The notes under the pieces: model-generated
The model's input: only the letters and a program-made list of their open reading frames with translations
What the model was told of the DNA's origin: nothing
Database searches by the model: none
Part shown: piece after piece, positions 49,996 to 59,461 of the stretch
How positions within the stretch are numbered: position 1 is the first letter of the stretch
Layout: each line of letters begins with the position of its first letter
Source: Varibaculum timonense_A
GTDB taxonomy: Bacteria; Actinomycetota; Actinomycetes; Actinomycetales; Actinomycetaceae
DNA: 64,000 nt
Assembly (NCBI RefSeq): GCF_027694345.1
Contig: NZ_JAQEVU010000003.1
Span: 1-64,000 of the forward strand
Direction: 5' to 3'
Position numbers and translations under genes: made by a program

Positions 49996-51516
49996 TTAAA
50001 CCCCTTTTCGGTTTTTCGCGATTAGCACAGCAAACATCGCGTCACTGCTGTGAATATGAGGCCAAAGTTGCAGGTATTTATCTGCGCACCCTAGTCCGCT
50101 TGGCCAGGTATCAGCTGCGATCAGCTGACCTATGGCAACCTTTAAATCTAAAAGTTGTCCGTCACCGCGTTCTTTCAAAACTCGCTCTACCAGGAAAGTG
50201 GTTTCTGCCGGATGCGGAGAACAAGTAGCGTAAATAACCAGGCCACCCTCACGGCATACGTCCAGGGCACGACCGAGTAGTCGTGCCTGCAAGGCGGTGA
50301 TTTCGGGAATCGTTTCATTGCGGGAACGGTAACGTGATTCTGGGTGACGGCGCAGCGCCCCCAATCCGGTACAGGGAGCATCCACGAGAACCCGGTCAAA
50401 TCCCCCCTCACGGGAGGGAAAATCTGTACCATCTTTACATACAACTTCGACGTTATCTAGAGCCTTAACCGAATCTTCCACCAGTTTTGCGCGGTGAGGA
50501 CTGATTTCGTTGGCGAAAACCTTTGCCCCGCGTTCTCGTCCTAAAGCCGCCATTAATGCGGTCTTACCACCCGGTCCGGCACATAAATCCAGCCAGATTT
50601 TATCGCGACCGCTCAGCGGATATTCAGCAGCTAAACCGGCTATTAACTGAGAACCCTGGTCTTCTACTGCTGCCTGTCCGTTAATAACTGCCTCTAAATC
50701 CGCTGGGTCTCCCCCGGACACAATTAACCCCCAGGGGCTAAGAGTAGAATAGGCTACGTCTTGTTCGCTTTCTTCAACCCTATCCGCCAAGTCTTCGCGC
50801 TCAATCAATCCGGGTCTAGCCACTAGATTTATATAGGGAGGACGATTATTGGCTGCAAGCAGCGCCTCAAGGCTAGCGTCATCAGCGGGAATCTCGGCTC
50901 CCAGCTTCTGATGCTCGCTGAGCGCGGCGCGGTAGGCGGCGATAATCCAAGCTGGATGGGAATAGCGCCTTGCTAAGCGAGCAGTAGGACTTAAGGAATT
51001 GAGTCGGCGTTGCAGCTCGTCCTCACCCAGGCGCAGAGCCCCCCGTAAAACCCCGTTTACCAGTCCCGCTGCTCCCTGATTGACTTCTTGTTTCGCCAAA
51101 TTAACCGATTCATTAACCGCAGCATGGGTGGGAACTCGCATATTTAACAATTGATGAAGCCCCATTCGCAAAATCACCAACAGCGGTTTTTCCAGTGCAG
51201 CTACTGGGCGCGAGGAGCATTGTTCAATTATCCAGTCATAGTAGCCCTGACAACGCAGGGTTCCATAGGTCAATTCGGTAGCAAAACCGGCATCTCGCCC
51301 GCCAATCTGGGCACGGGTTAGCCTGGGCGGAAGTAACAAATTAGCGTAGGATTCCCGGGTCTCGACCGCCAGTAACACTTGGTAAACCAGGGTACGTACC
51401 CGGTCGGTTTGTGCTTGCCATTGCGTTGAATTACTCGCTTTTCTTTGCGGGCGTTTGACATACCGATTGCCCCGCGAGTTGGAAGATTGGCGTTTTTGAG
51501 GATATTTTTGCCTCAC
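49996..51516 (-). CDS. rsmB: 16S rRNA (cytosine-5) methyltransferase RsmB/Sun
   Basis: This 506-residue protein has an N-terminal NusB-like RNA-binding domain (residues about 35-165) and a C-terminal SAM-dependent domain: DLCAGPGGKTALMA, the PCTG motif in VDAPCTGLGALRRHPE, and TCSPHPAETTFL with the catalytic Cys. It methylates C967 of 16S rRNA. The GTG at 51516 overlaps the fmt stop (GTGA) with AGGGGG before it; a longer start inside fmt is less likely. The N-terminus is Arg/Lys/Ser-rich. Confidence 0.92.
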   Translation of the reverse strand: MRQKYPQKRQSSNSRGNRYVKRPQRKASNSTQWQAQTDRVRTLVYQVLLAVETRESYANLLLPPRLTRAQIGGRDAGFATELTYGTLRCQGYYDWIIEQCSSRPVAALEKPLLVILRMGLHQLLNMRVPTHAAVNESVNLAKQEVNQGAAGLVNGVLRGALRLGEDELQRRLNSLSPTARLARRYSHPAWIIAAYRAALSEHQKLGAEIPADDASLEALLAANNRPPYINLVARPGLIEREDLADRVEESEQDVAYSTLSPWGLIVSGGDPADLEAVINGQAAVEDQGSQLIAGLAAEYPLSGRDKIWLDLCAGPGGKTALMAALGRERGAKVFANEISPHRAKLVEDSVKALDNVEVVCKDGTDFPSREGGFDRVLVDAPCTGLGALRRHPESRYRSRNETIPEITALQARLLGRALDVCREGGLVIYATCSPHPAETTFLVERVLKERGDGQLLDLKVAIGQLIAADTWPSGLGCADKYLQLWPHIHSSDAMFAVLIAKNRKGV

Positions 51517-52469
51517 AAATCCCCCTCTGAACAGCTCGGTAGGGCGAAGAAAAATTCGTTGCCGTAATGCTGCCCGCGTCCCCAAGCATCTGCAGCCATT
51601 TCTTTTTTCCCGGCTGGAGTCACAAAAGTCAGTTTCACATCGTTAGTTGCTGTCCCTACCGTGACCTCGTGTTTAGTTATCTGTACCTGTCCAGGCGATA
51701 AAGTATTGTGATCTTTCATTTCAATTGCCGGATAAATAGTAATCCGCTTGCCATCAGGCAATACCGTCCATGCCCCCGGTTGAGAAGTAAAGGCACAAAT
51801 CATATCTAAAACTGCCCCTGCCTCTTTATTCCAGGGAATCTGGGCATCGGCTTTGCTGAGCAAAGGTGCATAGCTGACCCCTTGACTAGATTGGGGGTGA
51901 GCTTTGGGAGTTCCTCCCTCTAAAGCCTTAAGTACGTGCGGAAGCAATTTAATTCCACTGTCGGTAAGGCGTTGTAAAAGCAGGTCGGCAGTAGTTTGCG
52001 GAGCGACCCTAATCGGATCGACCGCGTAGATAGGGCCGGTGTCCATGCCCTCATCTATCTTGAAAATGCTGACCCCGGTTATTTCTTCCCCCGCAATTCT
52101 TGAATGTTGTACCGGGGAGGCTCCGCGCCATTTCGGTAGCAGGGAATAATGCAGGTTTAGCCATCCATAGGGAAAAACTTCCAGCAAATCTTTAGGAATC
52201 AGCAGACCATAAGCCACTACCACCGCCACATCTACCTGCATTTGCGCAAAATCGGGACGCTGCTGAGCGTCTTTTAGAGAGGAGGGGGTGTAGACCTTTA
52301 TGCCAGAGCGTTCGGCTAACTGGGCAACCGGAGAAGGGGTGAGTCTGCGTCCTCGCCCCGATTTAGCGGGAGGACGAGTTAGCACTGCAACCACTTCATG
52401 CTCGCTGGAAAGCAAATATTCCAAGACAGGTACTGCACTGGCGGGAGTACCGGCAAATAAGACACGCAT
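51513..52469 (-). CDS. fmt: Methionyl-tRNA formyltransferase
   Basis: Fmt formylates initiator Met-tRNA. The 318-residue protein has MRVLFAGTPASAVPVLEYLL, the catalytic region LNLHYSLLPKWRGASPVQHSRI in parts, ITGVSIFKIDEGMDTGPI, and a C-terminal beta-barrel tRNA-binding domain. It is coupled to rsmB by GTGA overlap. It follows priA after 65 bases. Polypeptide deformylase, often in this cluster, is not seen in the window. Confidence 0.96.
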   Translation of the reverse strand: MRVLFAGTPASAVPVLEYLLSSEHEVVAVLTRPPAKSGRGRRLTPSPVAQLAERSGIKVYTPSSLKDAQQRPDFAQMQVDVAVVVAYGLLIPKDLLEVFPYGWLNLHYSLLPKWRGASPVQHSRIAGEEITGVSIFKIDEGMDTGPIYAVDPIRVAPQTTADLLLQRLTDSGIKLLPHVLKALEGGTPKAHPQSSQGVSYAPLLSKADAQIPWNKEAGAVLDMICAFTSQPGAWTVLPDGKRITIYPAIEMKDHNTLSPGQVQITKHEVTVGTATNDVKLTFVTPAGKKEMAADAWGRGQHYGNEFFFALPSCSEGDL

Positions 52470-52534
52470 ATTCTTAATGCTATCAGTTAAGAAACTTCCT
52501 CAGGACATAGGGCAAGGATGTTTGCAAGGGAAAG

Positions 52535-54619
52535 CTAGAAGTCATACGGATCAACCTGTACTTTGACAGGCTCCCATTTTTTTCGGGAAGCCAGAGCCTG
52601 TAGGCGGCTAAGCTCGGCGCGTAGCTCTTCGCCTTGGTCTAGACGGGCGCGCACTATTACCTGCCAATCATTTCCAAAGCGAACTGGCTCTATAACTTGC
52701 ATATCCGGAAAGTTTGCGCAGGCTAATAGCTGATTAAGGGTGTCTTTACTGGCGCGAATGGCTGCCATAGCTGCGGTGGGAGGGATTCCCACTTCAGCTC
52801 GTTCTTGAAGTTCTTTACTTGCCCACTCGCGAAATGTTCGCCGCTTAAAAGTGGTAGCAAGATACTCCCCTGGGTCGCCGCTGAGCATGATTTTGCCCTT
52901 TGCTGCCACTTTAGCTCCCAGATTTGCCCAGCGGCGCAGGGTTTGTTCCCCCGCCCAAATACGGTCAAGACTTATGAGCATTCCCGCATCTAATAGCAGC
53001 GCTCCCGCGTATCCGTTGCTGGCAACCGGTTCTTGATCCACCGTGGCCACTACCAGGGTCGGTTTAGTCCCAATGGGAGGTAAAGAATTATCAGCGTCAC
53101 AATTGATAACTGGAATTTTGGGGAACGCAGCGGCGAGTTCCCTGCCGATACGCTGATGCCCGCGCACAGCTGCTCGAGCTTGCTGCGCCCCGCAGTTAGG
53201 ACAGCGGAAGAAGAATGAATGACCACAACTGGGGCACAGGTAGTCATCCCCTCTTTGTTCTACCTGCCCCAAGCATTTTGGACAGCGCAGCGGAGCTGAA
53301 CAGCGGGCGCAACTTAAGGCTTTTCGTCCTCCTCTTCGCCCTACCTGCACTAAAACCGGGCCATTTTCCAGGCAGCTTCGCAAAAACTGGATAGCGGTGG
53401 AGGAAATAGGGGTACGCCCGATAGATAAATCATCGCGTTGTTCATAATCAGGGGTAAAAATCTTGGGGAGCAGCACTGGAGTATTATTCATAGCTAGCTC
53501 ACTAGCCCAAGAAGATAGCACTAAGGCTTGAGCTTGGGGAGAACGAGAGTAGCTACCTAATATCAGTGAACATTTTTCACTGTTTGCCCTCATCATTGCG
53601 ACTTGGCGGCTATGCCAGTAGGGCGCGGTTTGCTCTTGATAGGTTTCAGCGTTCTCGTCCCAAATCAGTAGCAGCGAAATCCTTTTTAGGGGGGCAAAAA
53701 TGGCTGAGCGGGTTCCTACCACTAGGCGCGGATGGTTAAAACGGCACTGAAGATATGCCTGGTAGTGCCTGCCGCTAGATTTTTCAAAAAAGTATTTTAG
53801 GGGTGAGGGCGCATTAGCACCCTGGCTGGCGCTCCAATAGGAGCAAAACTCGCTAGCTTGGCGAGCAGTAGGGAAAAGACACAGGACGCTTCCCTTCGCT
53901 TTCAAAGCCACGCTGACTAGCTCACTAATCTGGTTAAAAGGAGCTACCCTATTAGGTTCGGGAATCGCCGACCAGACTACTCGTGCCAGGCGTTTATTTG
54001 CCAGCGAATCTAGCAATCCTTTTCCTTGGGGATAGTTTTCTATTTTGGGTTCGTCTCTTACGCTAAGGCAGTTAGTCTCCTGGCAGGGGGCTTCTCGGCT
54101 GGTCAGCGGCATTACCGGGGCAAAGTTGTTAGTAAAAAACTCTTTTTCTATCCCTGCCCGGCGATTAGGAATCGCCTGGTTTAAGACTTGAGAGATATTT
54201 CCCGCGTAACGGCTGACCACCTGCTGAGCAAGCTGGAAGGTTTTAGGTGAAACTAGCCCTCTGTCGCTAAGCACGCGACTAATAGGACGCAGGCGTTGCG
54301 AGGTTGCTTCTGGAGGTCGAATGTCCTTTACCCAGGCGTGCACCAGTTTTTCTCCAATCTTCACGCTTACCAGGCTGCCAATACGGGTTTTGCCTGCTAG
54401 GCGGGGCGGAATGGTGTAGTCAAGACCAATTGCGAGATGAAATACGGGAGTATCAGGGATTACTCTGGCAATGGAATCAGTGTTTTTCCATTTCCCAGCG
54501 GGTTTATCCGGTAAAGGAAGTAGCTCTTGCTGGTGACCGCGCTTGGTTTTACCCTCCTGGCGACTGCGTATCTGGGCGAGGGGGTCAAGGCCGCTCCAGC
54601 GCGGCATTTGATCTTTCAC
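52535..54619 (-). CDS. priA: Primosomal protein PriA, actinobacterial degenerate form
   Basis: This 694-residue PriA-like protein has the N-terminal DNA-binding domain (VSVKIGEKLVHAWVKDI) and the Cys-rich zinc region CARCSAPLRCPKCLGQV...CPSCGHSFFFRCPNCGA. There is no Walker A GKT or DEAH: the equivalent segments read LCLFPTARQASEF and LLLIWDENAE. Loss of helicase motifs is known for actinobacterial PriA, so it likely acts in restart-protein loading without ATP-driven unwinding. Its ATG overlaps coaBC by four bases. Confidence 0.9.
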   Translation of the reverse strand: MKDQMPRWSGLDPLAQIRSRQEGKTKRGHQQELLPLPDKPAGKWKNTDSIARVIPDTPVFHLAIGLDYTIPPRLAGKTRIGSLVSVKIGEKLVHAWVKDIRPPEATSQRLRPISRVLSDRGLVSPKTFQLAQQVVSRYAGNISQVLNQAIPNRRAGIEKEFFTNNFAPVMPLTSREAPCQETNCLSVRDEPKIENYPQGKGLLDSLANKRLARVVWSAIPEPNRVAPFNQISELVSVALKAKGSVLCLFPTARQASEFCSYWSASQGANAPSPLKYFFEKSSGRHYQAYLQCRFNHPRLVVGTRSAIFAPLKRISLLLIWDENAETYQEQTAPYWHSRQVAMMRANSEKCSLILGSYSRSPQAQALVLSSWASELAMNNTPVLLPKIFTPDYEQRDDLSIGRTPISSTAIQFLRSCLENGPVLVQVGRRGGRKALSCARCSAPLRCPKCLGQVEQRGDDYLCPSCGHSFFFRCPNCGAQQARAAVRGHQRIGRELAAAFPKIPVINCDADNSLPPIGTKPTLVVATVDQEPVASNGYAGALLLDAGMLISLDRIWAGEQTLRRWANLGAKVAAKGKIMLSGDPGEYLATTFKRRTFREWASKELQERAEVGIPPTAAMAAIRASKDTLNQLLACANFPDMQVIEPVRFGNDWQVIVRARLDQGEELRAELSRLQALASRKKWEPVKVQVDPYDF

Positions 54620-55827
54620 TGGCTATGCTGACCAATCAGGGACACAATCTGCGGGGCTATCTCAGATTTTTCTCCCCGGAACTGTCCGATTTCATTGCCT
54701 AGTTGATCAACTGCGCTAACCTGGGTGGCGGTGTCGCCAAATCCAGCTGTTTGACCGACTTTGTTGATAAAGAGAATATCGGCTCCTTTACGGCGAGCCT
54801 TTTCTTTGCCTAAATCTAAAACTGTTTCCCAAGATCCGGTCTCGGCGGCAAAACCGGTAACTATTTGTCCTGGCTGTTTATGTTCTGCTAGGTAAGCCAA
54901 AATATCGACCGTGGGACACAGGGTTAAAGAAAACTCGCCTTTTTCAGGTGTTTTCTTGATTTTTTGGGTTTGAAACTCTGCCGGTTTATAGTCAGCTACC
55001 GCGGCCGCCATCACCACTACCTGCATATTGGGTAAATACTTTGTAGCCGCGTTATACATTTCGGTGGCGGTGGGGGTGGGTAGAACTCTCACGCTATTGG
55101 GTAAAGCAGCCAGCACCTGAGGCTCTATATTAGCGGCCAACAAGGTAACGTTCGCGCCTTGCAGTCCAAAATGGCGAGCAATTTGAACCCCAAAAATCCC
55201 GGAGGAACGATTACCTAAGAAACGTACGGGATCTAGAGGTTCGCGGGTTCCCCCAGCGCTAACTAATACGTTCTTTCCTTGCCAGGGTTTAGGTGAAAGC
55301 AGGGATAAAATCTGCTCTACTATGCGATCTTCGCTAACCAGCCTGCCTAAACCGACATCCCCACTGGAAAGCTCTCCTAGGTCTGGACCAATGAAATGGA
55401 CTCCGCGCCTCTTTAACAACTTCACGTTTTCTTGGGTAGCCGGATTATTCCACATATTGGTATGCATGGCGGGAGCCAGCAACAAGGGACAATCAGCAGC
55501 TAAAACCACGTTAGTTAGCATGTCATTGGCTAGACCGTGGGCTATACGTGCCAAAACATTAGCAGTGGCTGGAACCACAGCAATTAAATCCGCGTCCCTG
55601 GCAAGTTCTATATGTCCAACCCCTGTGCCCGGTTCATTAACTTGAGTGTAAACCGGATTTCCCGAAAGCGCTTGCCAGGTGAGCGCTCCTACCATTTCGA
55701 GAGCAGCGGGCGTGGGTATCACCCATACGTCAAATCCGGATTTACTGAGGGCGCGCACAACATTAGTTGCCTTATAGGCAGCGATTCCTGCTCCGACCCC
55801 AATAATAACCCGGCGGCGCTTAGACAT
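54616..55827 (-). CDS. coaBC: Bifunctional phosphopantothenoylcysteine decarboxylase/synthetase
   Basis: This 403-residue CoA-synthesis enzyme starts RRVIIGVGAGIAAYKATNVVRAL with an N-terminal FMN-dependent decarboxylase (CoaC, about 1-180, AMHTNMWNNPATQENV). The C-terminal CoaB synthetase has VLVSAGGTREPLDPVRFLGNRSSGIFGVQIA, AAAVADYKP and the KKTPEKGE segment. It follows rpoZ by 16 bases and overlaps priA. metK, which commonly sits between coaBC and priA in actinobacteria, is absent from that place. Confidence 0.96.
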   Translation of the reverse strand: MSKRRRVIIGVGAGIAAYKATNVVRALSKSGFDVWVIPTPAALEMVGALTWQALSGNPVYTQVNEPGTGVGHIELARDADLIAVVPATANVLARIAHGLANDMLTNVVLAADCPLLLAPAMHTNMWNNPATQENVKLLKRRGVHFIGPDLGELSSGDVGLGRLVSEDRIVEQILSLLSPKPWQGKNVLVSAGGTREPLDPVRFLGNRSSGIFGVQIARHFGLQGANVTLLAANIEPQVLAALPNSVRVLPTPTATEMYNAATKYLPNMQVVVMAAAVADYKPAEFQTQKIKKTPEKGEFSLTLCPTVDILAYLAEHKQPGQIVTGFAAETGSWETVLDLGKEKARRKGADILFINKVGQTAGFGDTATQVSAVDQLGNEIGQFRGEKSEIAPQIVSLIGQHSQ

Positions 55828-55843
55828 AACCTAGCTCGTCCTA

Positions 55844-56110
55844 TTAGGACTCGTCATGCTCTTTAAGATTGAGTGCACCTTTGTCTATTTCCCGCAGGGC
55901 AATACTTAAGGCTTTATCTTCGGGATTGCAATCAATCAAGGGGCCGGGAGTAGAAAACATTCCATCAGCAATCTCAAGATTGTAGGTGTTAATCTGGCGT
56001 GCCCGCTTGGCAGCATAGACCACCAAGGCATATTTGGACTCAACCTTTTCCAATAGGTCATCTATTGGGGGGTTAGTAATTCCCTCCGGGCTAGCAACAG
56101 TACCCGACAT
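55844..56110 (-). CDS. rpoZ: RNA polymerase omega subunit
   Basis: This 88-residue omega subunit contains PPIDDLLEKVESKYALVVYAAKRARQIN in consecutive parts, the conserved helix that clamps beta-prime, and a short acidic tail (ALREIDKGALNL). It follows gmk by 53 bases and precedes coaBC, the usual actinobacterial order. Confidence 0.95.
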   Translation of the reverse strand: MSGTVASPEGITNPPIDDLLEKVESKYALVVYAAKRARQINTYNLEIADGMFSTPGPLIDCNPEDKALSIALREIDKGALNLKEHDES

Positions 56111-56163
56111 ATTGTCCTCTCATTTCTTAACTTCACGGCTAAGCCGCATCTTCACAAAAAATC

Positions 56164-56721
56164 TTACGCTATTCCCATCAGGGCTGCTAGTTCACGCGCC
56201 GCCTGTTCGGGTTGATTATTAATCACAATGTGTTCAAATTCGCCCGCCGCCGCCAATTCGGTTTTTGCGGTTTCAAGCCGACGAGCAACTTCAGCTTCAT
56301 CTTCAGTACCTCTACCGCGGAGCCTCTCTTCGAGGACGTGCTCATTGGGTGGGCTAAGGAAAATGAAACAAGCCTGGGGATAGCTTTGGCGTATCTGGCG
56401 GGCACCCGCCAGGTCTATCTCTAAAATAACGTCCCGTCCCAAAGCGAAATGGCGGTTAATCTCAGAACGTAAAGTTCCATACCGTGCCTTACCATGAACG
56501 GTGGCCCACTCTAAAAAGCCGTCTTGGGCAATAAGCTCCTCAAAACGCGCATCCGATAGAAAGTGATAATCAATGCCATCCGTCTCCCCGGGGCGGGCCT
56601 GACGGGTAGTAGCAGAGATTGCCACCTGAAGGTGCGGATAAGTCTTCCTTAGCGCTTTGAGAACGGTTCCTTTCCCCACCCCGGACGGACCGACCAATAC
56701 ATATAACTGAGACTTTGCCAT
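56164..56721 (-). CDS. gmk: Guanylate kinase
   Basis: Gmk phosphorylates GMP to GDP. The 185-residue protein has the P-loop VGPSGVGKGTV near residue 14, ISATTRQARPGETDGIDYHFL for GMP binding, and DVILEIDLAGARQIRQSYP. It starts a gmk-rpoZ-coaBC unit, separated from mihF by a terminator-like hairpin. Confidence 0.97.
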   Translation of the reverse strand: MAKSQLYVLVGPSGVGKGTVLKALRKTYPHLQVAISATTRQARPGETDGIDYHFLSDARFEELIAQDGFLEWATVHGKARYGTLRSEINRHFALGRDVILEIDLAGARQIRQSYPQACFIFLSPPNEHVLEERLRGRGTEDEAEVARRLETAKTELAAAGEFEHIVINNQPEQAARELAALMGIA

Positions 56722-56751
56722 AGCTGTCTGCTCCCCTGGTATCTAACATAA

Positions 56752-56788
56752 TAGTGTGGGACCCAAAATAATTTTGGATCCCACACTG
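56752..56788 (-). terminator. Terminator after mihF
   Basis: AGTGTGGGA-CCCAAAAT and ATTTTGG-ATCCCACACT pair over 17 positions with one mismatch. It lies 22 bases after the mihF stop and before gmk, in the minus direction. Confidence 0.7.
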
Positions 56789-56809
56789 TTATTTGCTTTA
56801 GAGCTGTTC

Positions 56810-57121
56810 TTAGCCGAAGCGGCGAACTAGCTCAGCGCGCTGGTGCTCACCTAGACCGCGGATACGGCGAGACTTGGCGATACCAATCTCTTCCATGACG
56901 GCGGCAGCGGTGGTAGCGCCCACGCGAGGCAGAGCTTCAAGCAGAGCCTGAACTTTCATCTTGCCCAAGTAAGGATCATCTTGAGCTTTTTTGATTACTT
57001 CAGACAGGGTTAGTTCCCGGTTCTTCAGCTTCGCCTTCGTTTCCGCACGAGCCTTACGAGCCATAGCGGCTTTTTCCAAAGCCTGTGCACGCTGTTCGGG
57101 AGTTAAAGAAGGAAGTGCCAT
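56810..57121 (-). CDS. mihF: Actinobacterial integration host factor
   Basis: This 103-residue basic protein has a Lys/Ala-rich N-terminal helix (QRAQALEKAAMARKARAETKAKL) and the helix-two-turns-helix DNA-binding part KVQALLEALPRVGATTAAAVMEEIGI, ending RRIRGLGEHQRAELVRRF. This is mihF/sIHF, a nucleoid-associated protein unrelated to enterobacterial IHF. It stands directly before gmk, as in mycobacteria and streptomycetes. Confidence 0.95.
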   Translation of the reverse strand: MALPSLTPEQRAQALEKAAMARKARAETKAKLKNRELTLSEVIKKAQDDPYLGKMKVQALLEALPRVGATTAAAVMEEIGIAKSRRIRGLGEHQRAELVRRFG

Positions 57122-57221
57122 TTAGTATTTACCTCTTCATCTAGATTTATGGGATAACAACACGAAAAAGATTAGTTGTTTCTATCTATTTAAGCCAAAC
57201 CAACAAGCGAGTTTTGCCAGT

Positions 57222-58076
57222 TCACTTGCGAAAAATATCACTCATTTGCTCGGTTATTTGTCTTGCAGCCGCCTGCAAAGCGGGAACTTTAGGGCCGGCG
57301 GAAGATATTCCCCGCGAAGTCGATGCCAGAACTCGGTAGGCGCTATCACCGAAAATTCTTTGTATATCTGCTGGTTGCGCCCCTTGTGCTCCAATTCCAG
57401 GCGATAAAATAGATCCGGAAAAGGAAGAAAAATCTATTCCTAAATCTTTGGCAGCTTCTCCGGTGGTAGCGCCGACAACCAAACCAATATCCCCAATGTG
57501 ACCTTGATTACTATTGAGGGTATTTGTCTGTTCAGCCTGTGAAATTATGTCCGCCGCCACGCTTTTACCAGTGGCACACCTGGCGTGCTGCACTTGGAAT
57601 CCCTCGGGATTAGAGGTTAGAGCGAGCACATAAACTCCCCGGTTATTTTCACGCGCTAACTCTAAAACCGGCGATAAAGATCCATAACCTAAATACGGAG
57701 AAACCGTAATCGCATCTGCCGAAAGCGCCGACCCGTCCTCTAAATAAGCCCTGGCATAACCGGTCATCGTAGAGCCGATGTCTCCGCGTTTAACATCTAA
57801 AATGCTAAGTAGATTCGCCTTCCGGCAAGCTGTAAGTACCTCTTCAAGAACCGCGATTCCCCGCGAACCAAAGCGTTCAAAAAACGCCGATTGTGGTTTA
57901 ACCACCGGTACCTGCCCCGCCATTGCTTCCACCAAGGTTAAAGCAAAAGTACGCAGCCCCTGCACGCTATCTGACAAACCCCAGGCTGCTAACTGGGAAG
58001 GGTGAGGATCAATCCCCACGCAAACATTACCTAACCTGGTCATTGCCTGCTCTAGGCGAACTCCATAGCGGCTCAT
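57222..58076 (-). CDS. pyrF: Orotidine 5'-phosphate decarboxylase (type 2)
   Basis: This 284-residue enzyme converts OMP to UMP. The type 2 family is shown by VCVGIDPHPSQLAAWGL, PVVKPQSAFFERFGSRGIAVLEEVL, the catalytic ILDVKRGDIGSTMTGYARAYL, ITVSPYLGYGSL, and the C-terminal ILSPGIGAQGAQPADI. It follows pyrC by nine bases. Confidence 0.95.
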   Translation of the reverse strand: MSRYGVRLEQAMTRLGNVCVGIDPHPSQLAAWGLSDSVQGLRTFALTLVEAMAGQVPVVKPQSAFFERFGSRGIAVLEEVLTACRKANLLSILDVKRGDIGSTMTGYARAYLEDGSALSADAITVSPYLGYGSLSPVLELARENNRGVYVLALTSNPEGFQVQHARCATGKSVAADIISQAEQTNTLNSNQGHIGDIGLVVGATTGEAAKDLGIDFSSFSGSILSPGIGAQGAQPADIQRIFGDSAYRVLASTSRGISSAGPKVPALQAAARQITEQMSDIFRK

Positions 58077-58085
58077 GTCTCCTCC

Positions 58086-59384
58086 TTAAAACTGTAACTG
58101 TCCGTTAGTAACTGTGAGTTTTCCGCGATAGCAGGTGTGCTGGATAGCCCCCACCAGTTCTTTACCTGCAAAGGGGGTGTTATTTGAGCGAGAAACCTGG
58201 CTATCCCGGCTAACCTGCCAGGAGGTATCTGGGGATACAAAACACAGGTTTGCCTGTGAGCCGGTCGCTATCATTTCACCTTGCCCTAGAGCCTTCCCCA
58301 CTTTTGCGGGAGTAATAGACATTACCCGAGCCACATCAGCCCAGGTCATTTGGTTAGTGCGTACCATCAAAGTCGATATCACCGGCAAGGCAGTTTCCAG
58401 CCCAATCATTCCGAAAGCGCCACATTCAAAATCGCAGTCTTTAAGCCGATCCGGATGCGGGGCATGATCGGTACCAACCAAATCAATAGTGCCATCAGCT
58501 AAAGCAGTGCGCAGCGCTTGAACATCACTTGCAGAGCGCAGAGGGGGATTAACTTTGAAAAGCGCCGCTCGCCCTTTTAGCTCATCTTCGCTAAGGAATA
58601 GGTGATGCGGGGTGACTTCCGCCGTAACCTTGGCTCCCTGTGCCTTACCCCAACGCACCAGCTCCACCGCGCGGGCGGTGGAAAGGTGGCAAATATGTAC
58701 GCGAACATCCAAATAAAGAGAAAGCAAAATATCGCGGGCAATAATCATTTCTTCCGCTACGCCCGGCCAGCCTTTCAAGCCTAGTTCTTTCGCCAGGTAA
58801 GACTCGTTCATTTGAGAATCTTCCGTTAAACGTGGCTCTTGACAGTGCTGGGCGATTACTCCATCAAAATCGCGGAGAATCTCTAGAGCCTGACGCATCA
58901 AAAGCGGATCAAAAACGCATTTCCCATCATCACTAAAAACATTTACCTTTGCTCCGCACTCATGCATTGCTCGCAGCTGGGAAAGCTCTTTACCTGCCAA
59001 ATCCTTGGTAACCGCTCCTACCGGATGAACGTCTACTCTACCCGCTTGCCGACCCAGGTTAAGAACCTGTTCTACCACCTGGGGACAATCTTGGGTGGGA
59101 GTGGTATTGGCCATAGCAAAAACGCAGGTATATCCACCTTTAGCGGCCGCAGCCGTACCGGTATCTACGGTTTCAGCATCTTCTCCGCCTGGTTCGCGCA
59201 AATGAGTATGTAAATCCACAAGTCCCGGCAGAGCAATTAGACCGTTGGTATCAATCTCTAGCGCAGTCGATTCTTTGGGCAGGGACAAATCGACACCTAC
59301 CCGGCGGATTTTATCACCCTCCACCAAAATATCGGCGCGGTCTTTGCCCAGTATGCTTGCCCCGCGGAAAACTATTGCGCTCAT
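58086..59384 (-). CDS. pyrC: Dihydroorotase
   Basis: PyrC closes carbamoyl-aspartate to dihydroorotate. The 432-residue type I enzyme has the metal site LVDLHTHLREPGGEDAETVDTG, FSDDGKCV, HCQEPRL, VHICHLSTARAVELV, and DLVGTDHAPHP. Only pyrC and pyrF of the pathway are present in the window; carAB, pyrB and pyrR are not seen, and nothing before pyrC looks like a pyrR-type leader. Confidence 0.96.
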   Translation of the reverse strand: MSAIVFRGASILGKDRADILVEGDKIRRVGVDLSLPKESTALEIDTNGLIALPGLVDLHTHLREPGGEDAETVDTGTAAAAKGGYTCVFAMANTTPTQDCPQVVEQVLNLGRQAGRVDVHPVGAVTKDLAGKELSQLRAMHECGAKVNVFSDDGKCVFDPLLMRQALEILRDFDGVIAQHCQEPRLTEDSQMNESYLAKELGLKGWPGVAEEMIIARDILLSLYLDVRVHICHLSTARAVELVRWGKAQGAKVTAEVTPHHLFLSEDELKGRAALFKVNPPLRSASDVQALRTALADGTIDLVGTDHAPHPDRLKDCDFECGAFGMIGLETALPVISTLMVRTNQMTWADVARVMSITPAKVGKALGQGEMIATGSQANLCFVSPDTSWQVSRDSQVSRSNNTPFAGKELVGAIQHTCYRGKLTVTNGQLQF

Positions 59385-59461
59385 GGCAACCTCCTAAAAT
59401 CTATTCTCCCAGGTAGGTGAGGACGGATTCAGGTAGCTAACCAATAAGAAAGCCCATCACC

